DNA of 64,000 nt, taken from contig NZ_JAGSYH010000007.1 of the NCBI RefSeq assembly GCF_025685685.1, forward strand, positions 217,083 to 281,082, written 5' to 3'. The translations under genes were made by a program, and so were the position numbers. Below the pieces are notes generated by a model. It saw nothing but the letters and a program-made list of their open reading frames with translations, had not been told where the DNA came from and did not search any database. Numbering within the stretch: position 1 is the stretch's first letter; each line of letters starts with the position of its first letter. The stretch comes from Acidicapsa dinghuensis. Its GTDB lineage: Bacteria; Acidobacteriota; Terriglobia; Terriglobales; Acidobacteriaceae. Positions 41,636 through 51,506 of the stretch are shown in pieces.

Positions 41636-44557
41636 ATGCCCGCTGTGCCTGAACTCAAGGCGACGCTCACGTTGCCCAAGACCGACTTCCCTATGAAAGC
41701 CAACCTGCCTCAGAACGAGCCCACGCGGCTCCAGCGCTGGGCAGAGATGGACATCTACGCCCGTCTCCGCGAAACCTCCAAAGGCCGCCCCAGCTACATT
41801 CTTCACGACGGCCCTCCCTATGCGAACGGCCCCATTCACCTCGGCCACGCGCTTAACAAGGGACTTAAAGATTTTGTCGTTAAGTCCAAGACAATGGCGG
41901 GTTTCGACTCTCCCTATATTCCCGGATTCGACTGCCACGGCCTGCCCATCGAGATCAAAGTCGATGAACAGTTGGGCCGCAAGAAGCTAGAAATGCCGGC
42001 TCCAGCAGTGCTTGAAGCCTGTCGTGCTTACGCACAGAAATATATCGACTTACAGACAAAGCAGTTCGTGCGTCTCGGTGTCTTCGGTCGCTGGGACGAC
42101 CCGTACAAGACCATGTCGCGCGACTACGAAGCGCGTACGCTCGAAACCTTCTACGGTTTTTTCGAGAAAGGCTTCGTTTACCGCGGACTCAAGCCGGTTT
42201 ACTGGTGCATCCACGACCGCACCGCCCTCGCCGACGCCGAAATCGAGTACGAGCAGCACACCAGCCCGTCGGTCTACGTGCGCTACAAGCTCACTTCGGA
42301 CGTCAAAGCGCTAGGTGAAGAAGCTGCTGCAAATCTCTCAGGTCGCGATGTTTACGTCATCATCTGGACGACTACTCCATGGACGCTTCCGGCCTCGCTC
42401 GCTGTCGCTTTCCATCCCAACTTCGAGTACGTCGCCTTCACCTCAGGCCAGGAGTCACATGCCCCGGCCTACATCGTGGCCGCTCCTCTCGCAGCGTCAG
42501 TCGCTACCGCTTGCCATCTCAGCGAGCCGACCGTGCTCGCCCGCTTCCCCGGTGACCGGCTCGACCGCGCGACATTCCAGCACCCGTTCCTCGATCGCTC
42601 CATCCTCGGCGTCAACGCCGAATACGTCACCGCCGACCAGGGCACAGGCGCGGTCCATACCGCCCCCTCGCATGGCGCAGACGACTTCTACACCGGCGTC
42701 CGCTATGGCCTCGATCCCACTACCCGCGTCGACAACGCCGGTGTTATCCACGTAGATACCTCGGCGTGGCACGAGCCTCAGCCGCCCGCCTTCGACGGCA
42801 AGCGCGTCTTCCAGGCCAACCCGCTCATCATCGAACTGCTCAAGGAGCGCGGCGCACTGCTCGGCAGCGAAAAGATCGAGCACTCGTACCCGCACTGCTG
42901 GCGCTGCCACAACCCGGTCATCTTCCGCGCCACCGAGCAGTGGTTCATTGGCATCGACATCCCTGTCCTGCGAGCGGACGGATCGGAAACCACCTTCCGT
43001 CAGCTCACCATCGAAGAGATCGCCAAGGTGAAGTGGGATCCGGCCTGGGGCCAGGAGCGCATCACCAACATGATCGCCACCCGCCCCGACTGGTGTATCA
43101 GCCGCCAACGCATCTGGGGCGTGCCCATCGCCGTCTTCCTGTGCCAGAAGTGCAACGCGCCCATCGAAGACGCAGCTTTGAACAAGCAAGTCGTCGAGCT
43201 CTTTGAGACCAGGGGGGCCGAGGCCTGGCACACCACCTCCGTCGAAGACCTGCTTCCCACCGGCACCGCCTGCAAGAAGTGCCACGCGTCCGGACCAGTC
43301 GGCGAAGTCTTCCGCAAGGAGACCGACATCCTCGACGTCTGGTTTGACTCGGGCTCAAGCTGGCACGCCGTTGCCGAGACCGACCGCGACCTGCGCGACG
43401 AATACAACAAGCCTGATCGCAAGGTTCTCTACCTCGAAGGCGGCGACCAGCATCGCGGCTGGTTCCATTCTTCCCTGCTGGCCTCGGTCGCACTTCGTGG
43501 ACGCGCTCCATACAGCCATGTCGCCACCGCCGGATGGACGCTTGACGAGCTGGGCCGCGCCATGTCCAAGTCGCTCGGCAACGGCGTCGATCCCGTTGAG
43601 GTCGCCGAAAAGATGGGCGGCGAAATCATCCGTCTCTGGGTTGCCTCGGTCGACTTCCGCGAAGACATGGCCGCCAGCGACAACCTGATGAAGCGCTGCG
43701 CCGAAATCTACCGCAAGCTGCGCAACACCTTCCGCTTTCTACTCGGCAATCTCAGCGGATTTGACCCCGTCGCGCATCAGGTCGCAACCGCCGATCTGGA
43801 ACCGCTCGACCGCTACATGCTGGCCCGCACCCGCGAGCTGACAGAACAGGTACTGCGCTGGTACGAAGCCTTCGAGTTCCACCGCATCTATCACGCCGTC
43901 AACGAATTCTGCATCGCCGACCTGAGCGCCTTCTATCTGGATGTGCTCAAGGACCGCATGTACACCTTCGCTCCTTCGTCGCGTGAGCGGCGCTCGGCCC
44001 AGACCGTGCTATGGAAGATCACCGAAGCGCTCGTCCGCCTCGTCGCTCCCATCCTCAGCTTCACAGCTGATGAGGTTTGGGATTACCTGCCCAAAGTCGA
44101 AGGCCGAGAAGCCAGCGTGCATCTTGCGCTCTTCCCCAAGCCTGAGGAAATCTACGCGGATGATCCTGCACCGATCCTCGCCGAGTGGAAGCATATCTTC
44201 GCGGTCCGCGATGCAGTCTTGCTAGTTCTCGAAGAGGCTCGCCAAGAGAAGCACATTGGCAAAGGACTTGAAGCCGACATAGAGATCGGTGCCGAAGGTG
44301 AGCTGCTTGCCCTGCTGCGGAAATATGAAGGCGGCCTCAAAGAAGTCTTTAATGTCTCTGCCGTCCGCATTCTGGATGGCGTGGAGCTTCGGGTAATTGC
44401 CCTTCCAGCAGCAGGCCACAAATGCGCCCGCTGTTGGAACTTCATGCCCGAAGTCGCAAACTACGGCGCATGGGCTGACGTCTGCACCCGCTGCCACAAC
44501 GCGCTCAAGGCTATGGGCATCGAGCCGCCGACCGAGGCCGATGAGGCCGGCGCATGA
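41636..44557 (+). CDS. ileS: Isoleucyl-tRNA synthetase
   Basis: 973-residue class Ia synthetase. HIGH motif as HLGHALNKG (near 62), the editing domain with TTPWTLPASLA and GTGAVHTAPSHGADDF, the signature DWCISRQRIWGVPI, and KMSKS as AMSKSLGNG. A C-terminal zinc site, CARCWN and CTRCHNAL, marks it as the IleS1 type with a zinc finger. The lspA start overlaps its stop (GCATGA). The ileS-lspA pair is a widely conserved arrangement. Confidence 0.97.
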   Translation: MPAVPELKATLTLPKTDFPMKANLPQNEPTRLQRWAEMDIYARLRETSKGRPSYILHDGPPYANGPIHLGHALNKGLKDFVVKSKTMAGFDSPYIPGFDCHGLPIEIKVDEQLGRKKLEMPAPAVLEACRAYAQKYIDLQTKQFVRLGVFGRWDDPYKTMSRDYEARTLETFYGFFEKGFVYRGLKPVYWCIHDRTALADAEIEYEQHTSPSVYVRYKLTSDVKALGEEAAANLSGRDVYVIIWTTTPWTLPASLAVAFHPNFEYVAFTSGQESHAPAYIVAAPLAASVATACHLSEPTVLARFPGDRLDRATFQHPFLDRSILGVNAEYVTADQGTGAVHTAPSHGADDFYTGVRYGLDPTTRVDNAGVIHVDTSAWHEPQPPAFDGKRVFQANPLIIELLKERGALLGSEKIEHSYPHCWRCHNPVIFRATEQWFIGIDIPVLRADGSETTFRQLTIEEIAKVKWDPAWGQERITNMIATRPDWCISRQRIWGVPIAVFLCQKCNAPIEDAALNKQVVELFETRGAEAWHTTSVEDLLPTGTACKKCHASGPVGEVFRKETDILDVWFDSGSSWHAVAETDRDLRDEYNKPDRKVLYLEGGDQHRGWFHSSLLASVALRGRAPYSHVATAGWTLDELGRAMSKSLGNGVDPVEVAEKMGGEIIRLWVASVDFREDMAASDNLMKRCAEIYRKLRNTFRFLLGNLSGFDPVAHQVATADLEPLDRYMLARTRELTEQVLRWYEAFEFHRIYHAVNEFCIADLSAFYLDVLKDRMYTFAPSSRERRSAQTVLWKITEALVRLVAPILSFTADEVWDYLPKVEGREASVHLALFPKPEEIYADDPAPILAEWKHIFAVRDAVLLVLEEARQEKHIGKGLEADIEIGAEGELLALLRKYEGGLKEVFNVSAVRILDGVELRVIALPAAGHKCARCWNFMPEVANYGAWADVCTRCHNALKAMGIEPPTEADEAGA

Positions 44558-45123
44558 CCGAGACCTCACCCTCCACACCCCACACTCCATACACGGGAAT
44601 GCACTCGCGTTCCCGCCTTCCCTGGCTTCTGCTCATCTCCGTTGTAGTCCTCGCGCTCGACCGCTGGACGAAGATATGGGTGGCTGCGCACATCGAGCTA
44701 GGTCACGCCATCACTGTCATCCCGCATGTCTTCCGCATCTCTCACGTGCTCAATGACGGCGCAGCCTTCTCGCTCTTCTCCGAGTCAGCCTCGCCCGAGC
44801 ATGTGCGCTACGGCCTGATCGCTTTCTCAACGCTTGCGGCGCTCGCAGTACTCATCGTGCTCATCCGCATCGGCCGCCGCTTCACGCTGACCACCATCGC
44901 GCTTGCGCTGGTGCTGGGCGGAGCCATCGGCAACGACTACGACCGCATCCGCTTCGCCTACGTCGTTGACTTCCTCGAAGTCCATATCATCCACTACCAC
45001 TGGCCCGACTTCAACGTCGCCGATTCAGCCATCGTCATTGGCGCCTGCCTGCTGCTCCTCGACAGCCTGCTGCCGAAGAAGCATGAGCAGCGCCCGGCGG
45101 AGTCCACGCCAGCCGCTGAATAA
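44554..45123 (+). CDS. lspA: Lipoprotein signal peptidase (signal peptidase II)
   Basis: 189-residue inner-membrane aspartyl protease that cleaves before the lipid-modified Cys of prolipoproteins. Four membrane segments. Catalytic Asp residues lie in GGAIGNDYDRIRFAYVVDFL and in FNVADSAIVIG. The family usually has GNLxDR, here GNDYDR. The N-terminus carries a 25-residue polar extension; a start at the second Met (MHSRSRLPWLL) is possible. It overlaps ileS by 4 nt. Confidence 0.95.
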   Translation: MTETSPSTPHTPYTGMHSRSRLPWLLLISVVVLALDRWTKIWVAAHIELGHAITVIPHVFRISHVLNDGAAFSLFSESASPEHVRYGLIAFSTLAALAVLIVLIRIGRRFTLTTIALALVLGGAIGNDYDRIRFAYVVDFLEVHIIHYHWPDFNVADSAIVIGACLLLLDSLLPKKHEQRPAESTPAAE

Positions 45124-45137
45124 GTCCTGATCTGCAA

Positions 45138-45178
45138 GAAAAAGGCCGCGGGAGTGAATTGCTCCGGCGGCCCTTTTT
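45138..45178. terminator. Strong bidirectional terminator after lspA
   Basis: aaaaaggccgc-g-ggag pairs with ctcc-g-gcggcccttttt around the loop tgaattg, with one G-G mismatch and a bulged C. A on one side and T on the other make it work in both directions, suiting the convergent lspA and receptor genes. Confidence 0.85.
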
Positions 45179-45198
45179 ATGCCTTCGTTGTTTGCTCT

Positions 45199-48093
45199 TC
45201 AGAACTGAAAAAACGTCTCAATATTGATCGTCCGGTCCGGAGATCCCGCGCCGAACATCGATGACAGCGAAGTAGACTGCCCAAACAGCGGGGACCCCAG
45301 CACCCCCACCGGCGCTGCGAGGTTGCGATGGTTCAACACATTGTTGGAAGCCACGGCAAAACCCCACGTGTACCTGCGCTGAATCTCCTTTTTCACCGGC
45401 TTGGCCGGAGCCTTCGCATCCTTGGCTGGTGCCGGAGCGGGAGGAGCGGGGTCCGGCACTACCGGGCCAAAGTTGAAGGTGCGGTTTACGCGAAGGTTGG
45501 CGATAAAGAGGCTCGGCCCTTTGCCGTAGTCAATGGGAATGATCTTCTGTCCGGCGATCGGGGCCGCATCAAACGTTCCCCACTTCGTCGCATACACGCT
45601 CGAACGCGTAAGGTCGGTAGCAAATGCAGGCCGGTCGTTAAAGATGGTGTCGCCATTCAGGTCTTGTCCGACTGTGATGTTGAACGGCGCACCCGACTGG
45701 TAGACGATAAACGGATTGATCCCGAACCGCCACGGCAGCCGCGTAAATCCACCGAGAAACAGACGCTGCCGGTAATCGTACGAGGCGCGCCCGTAGTCGT
45801 CATGCAGATCGTATCCGTTCGACGGAAACGAGCTTACACCCGAAGTATTCGCCTCGGCCTTGCTCAGCATGTAGTAGCCAAAGAGTCCCGCATGCTTCGT
45901 GTGCAGATTGCCATTCACCGCCAGCCGATTGCGTCCCGAGGCTCCCTCTGACTCAAATTCGTAGATGTTCTCGTCAGTCCCCATCGGCCTCGTTCCGCTC
46001 TCCGGATCGCTCGGGTCATACGTACCCGGCAGAGGCGCGTTGATATTGCGTGTCAGGAAGAGATGCTCGCCATGCGACCACATATACGTCGCCGACACCG
46101 ATGCTAACTTCCCGATCGGCTTATCAATGCCGATTCCTCCCATCATCGTGTATGGAGCGCGCAATTCCGGATTGATCTGGTAGATCGTTGGCGCGCCCGC
46201 AGAGCTTGCGGCGCAGTTTCCTGTCAGTCCCGTGCATGTACCAGGAAAGAATTGCGGGTTGTTCACCACCGCTTCTGTCTGCGTCACGCCATTCTGCCGC
46301 TCCGCCTGCAGAATGTTTGCCGACGGAAACCGTTGGTAAAACCATCCGAACCCCGTGCGGATTACCGCACGCGGAGGCTTATTCTTTTCACCCGGAATCG
46401 CCCATGCCACACCCACACGCGGGCCAAAATCGGCATGATCGTGTATTTGCGTTTGCGACTCGAAGCGCAGTCCATAACTTAGAGTCACGTCCTTCGTAAC
46501 TTTCCAGTTGTCCTCGCCATATGCTCCCAGATCAATCATCGAAGCTACGATACCGGCGTTGCCAAAGCTCTGTATGTATTGGCTTGCCCCTCCACCCGCG
46601 GCGAAGATCTGATCCCATGTCGGACAGTTTTGCGGTGTCTGCTGGCAAATGTTCAACGCCTGCTCGGTGATCTGGTACGCGGCTATGGATGCAAACGTAA
46701 ACTGCCCATTGAAATTTGCTGTCGAGTAATTTGAGTCACGGACGCCGCGCAGCCGGGCTCCCATGTTCAGGTCGTGCTTGCCCACATCCATCTGCAGGTA
46801 GTCCTGAAACTCGTAGTGATCCTGGTTATCCTTCGTCAGCCCTGCAACATTGCCGCCGCCGGTGAACCCTCCCTGCACATTCACGGCAACATCGGTTGAT
46901 ACAGGCGTCGAGTTGTTGCGATCTCGCATGTACTGAAAGCGCGTCTCATTCACCACGTGCGCGCCATACGTCTGTGTATCGCTGAACTGCAGCACCTGTT
47001 CCGTGTTATCGATATTCAGCCCCTGCGAGGCCAGCGCAAACTGCCCCACGCCGCTGTTGGTCTGCGTGTTGCGCCCCAACTGATATCGCAGGCTGATCGT
47101 CTGCCGCTCGCCCCACTGCCAGTCCACGCGCGGAAAAAGATACAGCTCGGTCGTCGGCGTCGAGATCGACTGCACGAGGCTCTGCTGCTGCAAAGTGGTG
47201 GTGTCCAGGGTCACCGCATTCACAATCGCCTGATTCACCGAGTTCTGCCCATACGCACCCGTGAAAAACGATGCCTTCTTATTGATCGGACCATTCAAGT
47301 CGCCATCGAAGAGGAACAAGTGATACGCAGGCTGAAAGTTTACAAACGGATTCTGCGCATTCCACGGCGAGTCATTCCCGCGCATCCACACGTCGCCATG
47401 CAGCTTGTCTGTGCCGGGTTTGGTAAATATCTCAATGCGCCCGTATCCTAACTGGTCATACTGCGCCGAGTAAGGATTCTGATTGATCCGTATCTCGCGA
47501 ATCGACGACTTAGGCGGTAGCTTACCCGCTGTAAATCCATCCACATAAAACTGCGTTCCTGACTCAGGATCTGACCCCGCAATCGCCTGCAACTGCTGCG
47601 TCATCTCGTCCGAGTCTTCCGAGAGCGAATCGAGCGCCGCGCCCTTGATTACAATTGCCGAACCGTTATTCTCGGGGCTGGCATCAGTCTCCGTGCCCGA
47701 TACCTCAACCTGCTGTTGCTGCACTTCGATTGCAAGCGCCAGTATCACCTGCTGCACTTTACCCGCGGCCACCACGAGAACTTTGCTGGCTTTGCTGAAC
47801 CCAAGCGATTCAGCTTCGACGGTGTACTTGCCTGGTGCGAGTCCCGGCACAGTAAACCGCCCCATCTCATCCGCTGTAACGGTCACAGGAGCGGCGCCGT
47901 CGCGCGTGATCGTCACTTTGGCGCCTGGAACCAGCGCGCCTTCCTGATCGGTTATGGTTCCGCTGATCGTTCCGGCCGTGGACGCCACGGCAGACGAATT
48001 ATCGTCCGCAAAAACTGTTTCACTCCAGATGGCCCCGCAACATGGCACAACAGCCAGCCACAACCCAAGCAACACTCGAGCCCATAAACGCAT
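45199..48093 (-). CDS. TonB-dependent receptor with carboxypeptidase-regulatory domain
   Basis: 964-residue outer-membrane receptor (Oar-like). The signal peptide is MRLWARVLLGLWLAVVPCC... The CarboxypepD_reg domain (about 40-125: GTISGTITDQEGALVPGAKV, GLAPGKYTVEA) is followed by a plug (about 130-240) and a barrel ending in Phe (NIETFFQF). A run of Pro/Ala/Lys (DPAPPAPAPAKDAKAPAKPV) interrupts a loop near the last strands. An in-frame TTG at 48201 would add residues with no signal-peptide character, so the ATG at 48093 is chosen. The substrate is unknown, probably an oligosaccharide or chelate. Confidence 0.9.
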   Translation of the reverse strand: MRLWARVLLGLWLAVVPCCGAIWSETVFADDNSSAVASTAGTISGTITDQEGALVPGAKVTITRDGAAPVTVTADEMGRFTVPGLAPGKYTVEAESLGFSKASKVLVVAAGKVQQVILALAIEVQQQQVEVSGTETDASPENNGSAIVIKGAALDSLSEDSDEMTQQLQAIAGSDPESGTQFYVDGFTAGKLPPKSSIREIRINQNPYSAQYDQLGYGRIEIFTKPGTDKLHGDVWMRGNDSPWNAQNPFVNFQPAYHLFLFDGDLNGPINKKASFFTGAYGQNSVNQAIVNAVTLDTTTLQQQSLVQSISTPTTELYLFPRVDWQWGERQTISLRYQLGRNTQTNSGVGQFALASQGLNIDNTEQVLQFSDTQTYGAHVVNETRFQYMRDRNNSTPVSTDVAVNVQGGFTGGGNVAGLTKDNQDHYEFQDYLQMDVGKHDLNMGARLRGVRDSNYSTANFNGQFTFASIAAYQITEQALNICQQTPQNCPTWDQIFAAGGGASQYIQSFGNAGIVASMIDLGAYGEDNWKVTKDVTLSYGLRFESQTQIHDHADFGPRVGVAWAIPGEKNKPPRAVIRTGFGWFYQRFPSANILQAERQNGVTQTEAVVNNPQFFPGTCTGLTGNCAASSAGAPTIYQINPELRAPYTMMGGIGIDKPIGKLASVSATYMWSHGEHLFLTRNINAPLPGTYDPSDPESGTRPMGTDENIYEFESEGASGRNRLAVNGNLHTKHAGLFGYYMLSKAEANTSGVSSFPSNGYDLHDDYGRASYDYRQRLFLGGFTRLPWRFGINPFIVYQSGAPFNITVGQDLNGDTIFNDRPAFATDLTRSSVYATKWGTFDAAPIAGQKIIPIDYGKGPSLFIANLRVNRTFNFGPVVPDPAPPAPAPAKDAKAPAKPVKKEIQRRYTWGFAVASNNVLNHRNLAAPVGVLGSPLFGQSTSLSSMFGAGSPDRTINIETFFQF

Positions 48094-48201
48094 AACAGAG
48101 CATTCCAATCCTAGCCCGCTACAGACGCACAGCAACACGCGCATCTGCCTCGCAGGAAAATGGCACAGCAAATCTGCACTACAGCTACTATCCGCAGCCA
48201 A

Positions 48202-48637
48202 TAAATTGAAATTACCGTTGAAAAGTCAGGGCCAGACAAACGGCCCAGAGGGGAAAAGACGCGACGCTTACAGCACACCGCAGACAACGAGCGATCCACC
48301 CGTGCTGACTATCAGACGCAGCAACAGCAAAAACCGCTCCACCATCGAACTAAGTTAGTAACAGAAACTTTCTCCCATGCTTTTCGCATCCGAAACAATC
48401 TTCAGTAACCATCGCGATAGGAATTCATTTTCGGGCTTACAATCGATCCATTCTTGCCAAACCGGCTGTTTTTCATGGATTCATGCATCGCCTGGGTACC
48501 AATCACCCGGTCACTAATTGGTCGCTCATGCAAACGAACATGCTATTCGCAGCAGAACCGGAGCAGGGCAAAAATAATAAATATGTAGCTTTTACCCCAG
48601 AGCCGCATGCCGTTTGAGCATCACCATGGGAGGCACC
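48202..48637. other. Intergenic region between receptor and AAA ATPase genes
   Basis: About 430 nt, A/T-richer than the flanks, containing the divergent promoters. No gene or structured RNA was recognised. Confidence 0.4.
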
Positions 48638-49969
48638 ATGCAGTTGCAGCAAGATCCGATCGAGCCATTCGCGTCCTTTGAATCCCTCGAAATCTCCATC
48701 GCGAAAGGCCCGGCTGGTCCCGAGAGCGTTCTCCACTCCATCTCGGGGCTTGACGTACGCGAGGCCATCCTCGAAGACATCGCGCTCAAGATCATCTATC
48801 TCTCCGGGCCATTTACGCTGCTCGATCTCGCTGCCCATGCGCGTATCAGCTTCGACGCCGCCGAGCAGCTCTTCTCCCGCCTGCGCGGCAAGGTGCTCTG
48901 CTCCGTCACCGGTATGGTGGGCAACGTACCCGAAATCGCCATCACCAGCCAGGGACGCACCCGCGCCCTCGAACTCCTTGCCCAGTGCCAGTACGCCGGC
49001 CCCATGCCAGTCTCGCTTGAGAGCTACGTCGCCCAGGTGCGCAGACAGGGCTTCAACAATCTGAGAATTCATGCTGCCGATGTCGAGCGCGCCTTCGCCG
49101 ATCTCGTCTTTGACCAGCACACCCTCAACCAGTTCGGCACCGCCCTCAACTCCGGCGCGCCTATCTTCCTTTACGGCCCCCCGGGAGCAGGCAAATCCGC
49201 CGCCGCCGAACGCCTTTCCCGTGCCCTTTCCGAGGACGAAGTCTATATCCCGCATGCCATCGAAATCGACGGCCAGATCATCACCGTCTTCGACCCCGTT
49301 CTACATCACCCCGTCGACCAATCAGCCACCACCCCGCGCCGCTCCACCAACCGCGACGAGCGCTGGGTCCGCTGCAAGCGTCCGCATGTCCTCGTCGGCG
49401 GCGAGCTCACCATCGAGATGCTCGACCTGCAATACAACCCCGCCGCCAGATACTACACCGGCCCCGCACAGATGAAGGCCAACAACGGCGTCCTCATCAT
49501 CGACGATTTCGGCCGCCAGCGTATCGCCCCGGAAGACCTGCTCAACCGGTGGGTCGTGCCTCTGGACCGACGCATCGAGTTCCTCACGCTCGCCGGCGGA
49601 CGCAAGATTGAAATTCCCTTCGAGATGCTCGTCGTCTTCGCGACCAATCGCGACCCAGCCACCATTCTCGACGCAGCCTTCCTCCGCCGCATTCAGACCA
49701 AGATCCACCTCGGGGAAATCTCTGCCGGACACTTCCACCGCATCTTCGATCAGGTGGCTGGCAACCTCAATCTTCGTGCTACTCCCGAAGTAGTGGATGA
49801 GATCATCCACCTCATCCGCCACTGCTATCACCAGGAACTCCGCGCCTGCCAGCCCCGTGACTTGATTAATCAAGTATGCTGGGCCGCGAGATACGAAGAC
49901 CGCGAGCCGGTGCTGGACCTCACCACTCTGACCCGCGCTGCCGAAAGCTATTTCCTGCCTTCGCACTGA
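48638..49969 (+). CDS. Orphan AAA ATPase with N-terminal helical domain
   Basis: 443 residues. A winged-helix-like N-terminal part (about 35-150, LTLLDLAAHARISFDAAEQL style) precedes the AAA core: Walker A GPPGAGKS (180-187), Walker B VLIIDDFGR, and sensor-1 VVFATNRDP, then an Arg-finger-like FLRRIQTKI and a helical lid. It resembles MoxR-like or archaeal-type ATPases with a DNA-binding-like front domain. No VWA-domain partner, as MoxR usually has, is encoded nearby. The ATG at 48638 follows gggagg; ATG at 48626 is an alternative. Confidence 0.8.
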   Translation: MQLQQDPIEPFASFESLEISIAKGPAGPESVLHSISGLDVREAILEDIALKIIYLSGPFTLLDLAAHARISFDAAEQLFSRLRGKVLCSVTGMVGNVPEIAITSQGRTRALELLAQCQYAGPMPVSLESYVAQVRRQGFNNLRIHAADVERAFADLVFDQHTLNQFGTALNSGAPIFLYGPPGAGKSAAAERLSRALSEDEVYIPHAIEIDGQIITVFDPVLHHPVDQSATTPRRSTNRDERWVRCKRPHVLVGGELTIEMLDLQYNPAARYYTGPAQMKANNGVLIIDDFGRQRIAPEDLLNRWVVPLDRRIEFLTLAGGRKIEIPFEMLVVFATNRDPATILDAAFLRRIQTKIHLGEISAGHFHRIFDQVAGNLNLRATPEVVDEIIHLIRHCYHQELRACQPRDLINQVCWAARYEDREPVLDLTTLTRAAESYFLPSH

Positions 49970-50044
49970 GTGTGATATTCCGGGCCTCAGTGCGAGGCAT
50001 CTCAGAGTGGATATGCTTTCGTGCGCGGCTTCAGCGCGCTGGCT

Positions 50045-50668
50045 TTATGCGCTCTGCCGAAGATGCTCTGCCTTCACGTCATTAGCGGTAAAGAGCGCAA
50101 AGAATGGAGCGCCTTCCGCTGCTGCTTCGACGGCTGGGCGGCCGTTGGCCTCCTGCCGCTCGACCAAACAGACAACCGCGGCGATGGTCATGCCGGCTTC
50201 GCGGGCTGCCTCAATAGCGTTGATGGTTGATCCACCGGTAGTGCAGACGTCATCCACGATAACGACGCGTGCGCCTTCGCGGCAGAATCCTTCAATACGC
50301 CGGCCAGTGCCGTGTGTTTTCTCCGCCTTGCGCACCAGAAAACCGTGCAGCAGCGGAGCATCGGGTTGCTGTTGAGCCCGCCACGCGCTTGCCGTCGCCA
50401 CGTTGCAGACGATGGGATCAGCGCCCATGGTGAGACCACCAACAGCGTCAGCTTCGATGCTGTGCTCTTCCAGCAGCTCCAGCACTGCGTGCCCCGTGAG
50501 CCTGCCGCCCTCGGCATGAAGCGTAGTGGTACGGCAGTCGATGTAGTAGTCGCTCTTTGCGCCGGATGCAAGCGTGAATTGGCCGAGGCGGAAGCTGATG
50601 CTGGCAAGTAGAGAGAGTAACTTATCTTTGTAAGAGGGGACGCTCAAGTTGGCAGGCACACTCGTCAT
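50045..50668 (-). CDS. pyrE: Orotate phosphoribosyltransferase
   Basis: 207 residues; makes orotidine monophosphate from orotate and PRPP in pyrimidine synthesis. The PRPP-binding motif VVIVDDVCTTGGST is intact, with the N-terminal FTLASGAKSDYYIDCR typical of PyrE. Length is normal for the family. Only 75 nt separate its stop from that of the convergent AAA ATPase gene. Confidence 0.95.
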   Translation of the reverse strand: MTSVPANLSVPSYKDKLLSLLASISFRLGQFTLASGAKSDYYIDCRTTTLHAEGGRLTGHAVLELLEEHSIEADAVGGLTMGADPIVCNVATASAWRAQQQPDAPLLHGFLVRKAEKTHGTGRRIEGFCREGARVVIVDDVCTTGGSTINAIEAAREAGMTIAAVVCLVERQEANGRPAVEAAAEGAPFFALFTANDVKAEHLRQSA

Positions 50669-50706
50669 AGCCTCAGTCTAACAACGAACATGCGTGCATT
50701 TCTGAT

Positions 50707-51015
50707 TCACCTGACGGTTGCACGTGAACTCGGCGCAAGAGTGTAGCCCTTGGGTAATTCATCCCCCTGCGCAGGCGTATTCATTGTTTTTCGATTGAGT
50801 ATTTCGAGAGCTTTTTCGATCTTCTCACCGCTTGGCGGCTGCCTGCGGGAAGCCCATTCATCGTGCTCCAACACGGCCAGTTTCTCGGCTAGAACAACGT
50901 TGATGAATTGATTTAAGGACACGCCTTCTCTATGCGAGTATTCCTCTGCGGCTCTTCGCACCGAAGGCATCAGCCTTAGTGGAAACTTTGAAGTTATCGC
51001 TTTTTTCTGAGCCAT
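50707..51015 (-). CDS. RHH/HicB-like antitoxin partner of the PIN protein
   Basis: 102 residues: MAQKKAITSKFPLRLMPSVRRAAEEYSHREG... The stretch FPLRLMPSVRRAAEEYSHRE and GVSLNQFINVVLAEKLA are the ribbon-helix-helix/HicB-C pattern (strand, helix, helix). The C-terminus is a charged tail. It begins one nt after the stop of the PIN gene and should bind toxin and promoter. Antitoxin class is inferred from pattern and neighbour. Confidence 0.7.
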   Translation of the reverse strand: MAQKKAITSKFPLRLMPSVRRAAEEYSHREGVSLNQFINVVLAEKLAVLEHDEWASRRQPPSGEKIEKALEILNRKTMNTPAQGDELPKGYTLAPSSRATVR

Positions 51016-51016
51016 C

Positions 51017-51448
51017 TCAATATCCTTCCTTCCGAATTGCGAGAAGCAATTGCTGAGGTGTCATGACTTCGATCCCAAAATCCGGCGCTGCTTCGCGAAA
51101 ATGCTTTGTGTTTGCTGTGACGATGGCGTTTGCATGTCCGCTGATAGCCAGATCCAAAATCATGTCATCATCGGCATCCTGAGAGAGTGGTCGGAGACGG
51201 AACCTGACATTCACTGGCTCCGCGACGGCTTCGAGCATATCCAGAATCAATGCTGTCTCCTCTTCGGTCTTTCCAGACACCATAAGATGTTGTTGTCTCA
51301 TGGCCACTGCCCTGTATTCGCAAGCGAGCTTGTAATCTATGAGAGTTATGAAGCGCTGAAACAAAGCCAGCCGCACTACTTCGGCAGACGCCCCATTAGC
51401 TGATCGAAGAGCCGCTACCAGGACGGAAGTATCAACGACGATCCGCAC
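51017..51448 (-). CDS. PIN-domain toxin-like nuclease
   Basis: 143 residues of the PIN family used in toxin-antitoxin systems. Acidic site: D6 (VVDTSVLVAAL), E44 region (ACEYRAV), D92-D94 (DADDDMILDLAI) and the final strand AIVTANTKHF. PIN toxins cut RNA with Mg. It is transcribed before its antitoxin, the reverse of classical VapBC order. A typical family note is a full-length active site, which this has. Confidence 0.85.
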   Translation of the reverse strand: MRIVVDTSVLVAALRSANGASAEVVRLALFQRFITLIDYKLACEYRAVAMRQQHLMVSGKTEEETALILDMLEAVAEPVNVRFRLRPLSQDADDDMILDLAISGHANAIVTANTKHFREAAPDFGIEVMTPQQLLLAIRKEGY

Positions 51449-51506
51449 AGTTCATGATATCACCCGCGACATCATTTCGTGCGCTATTTCAAGACCGCAC
51501 CAAAAC

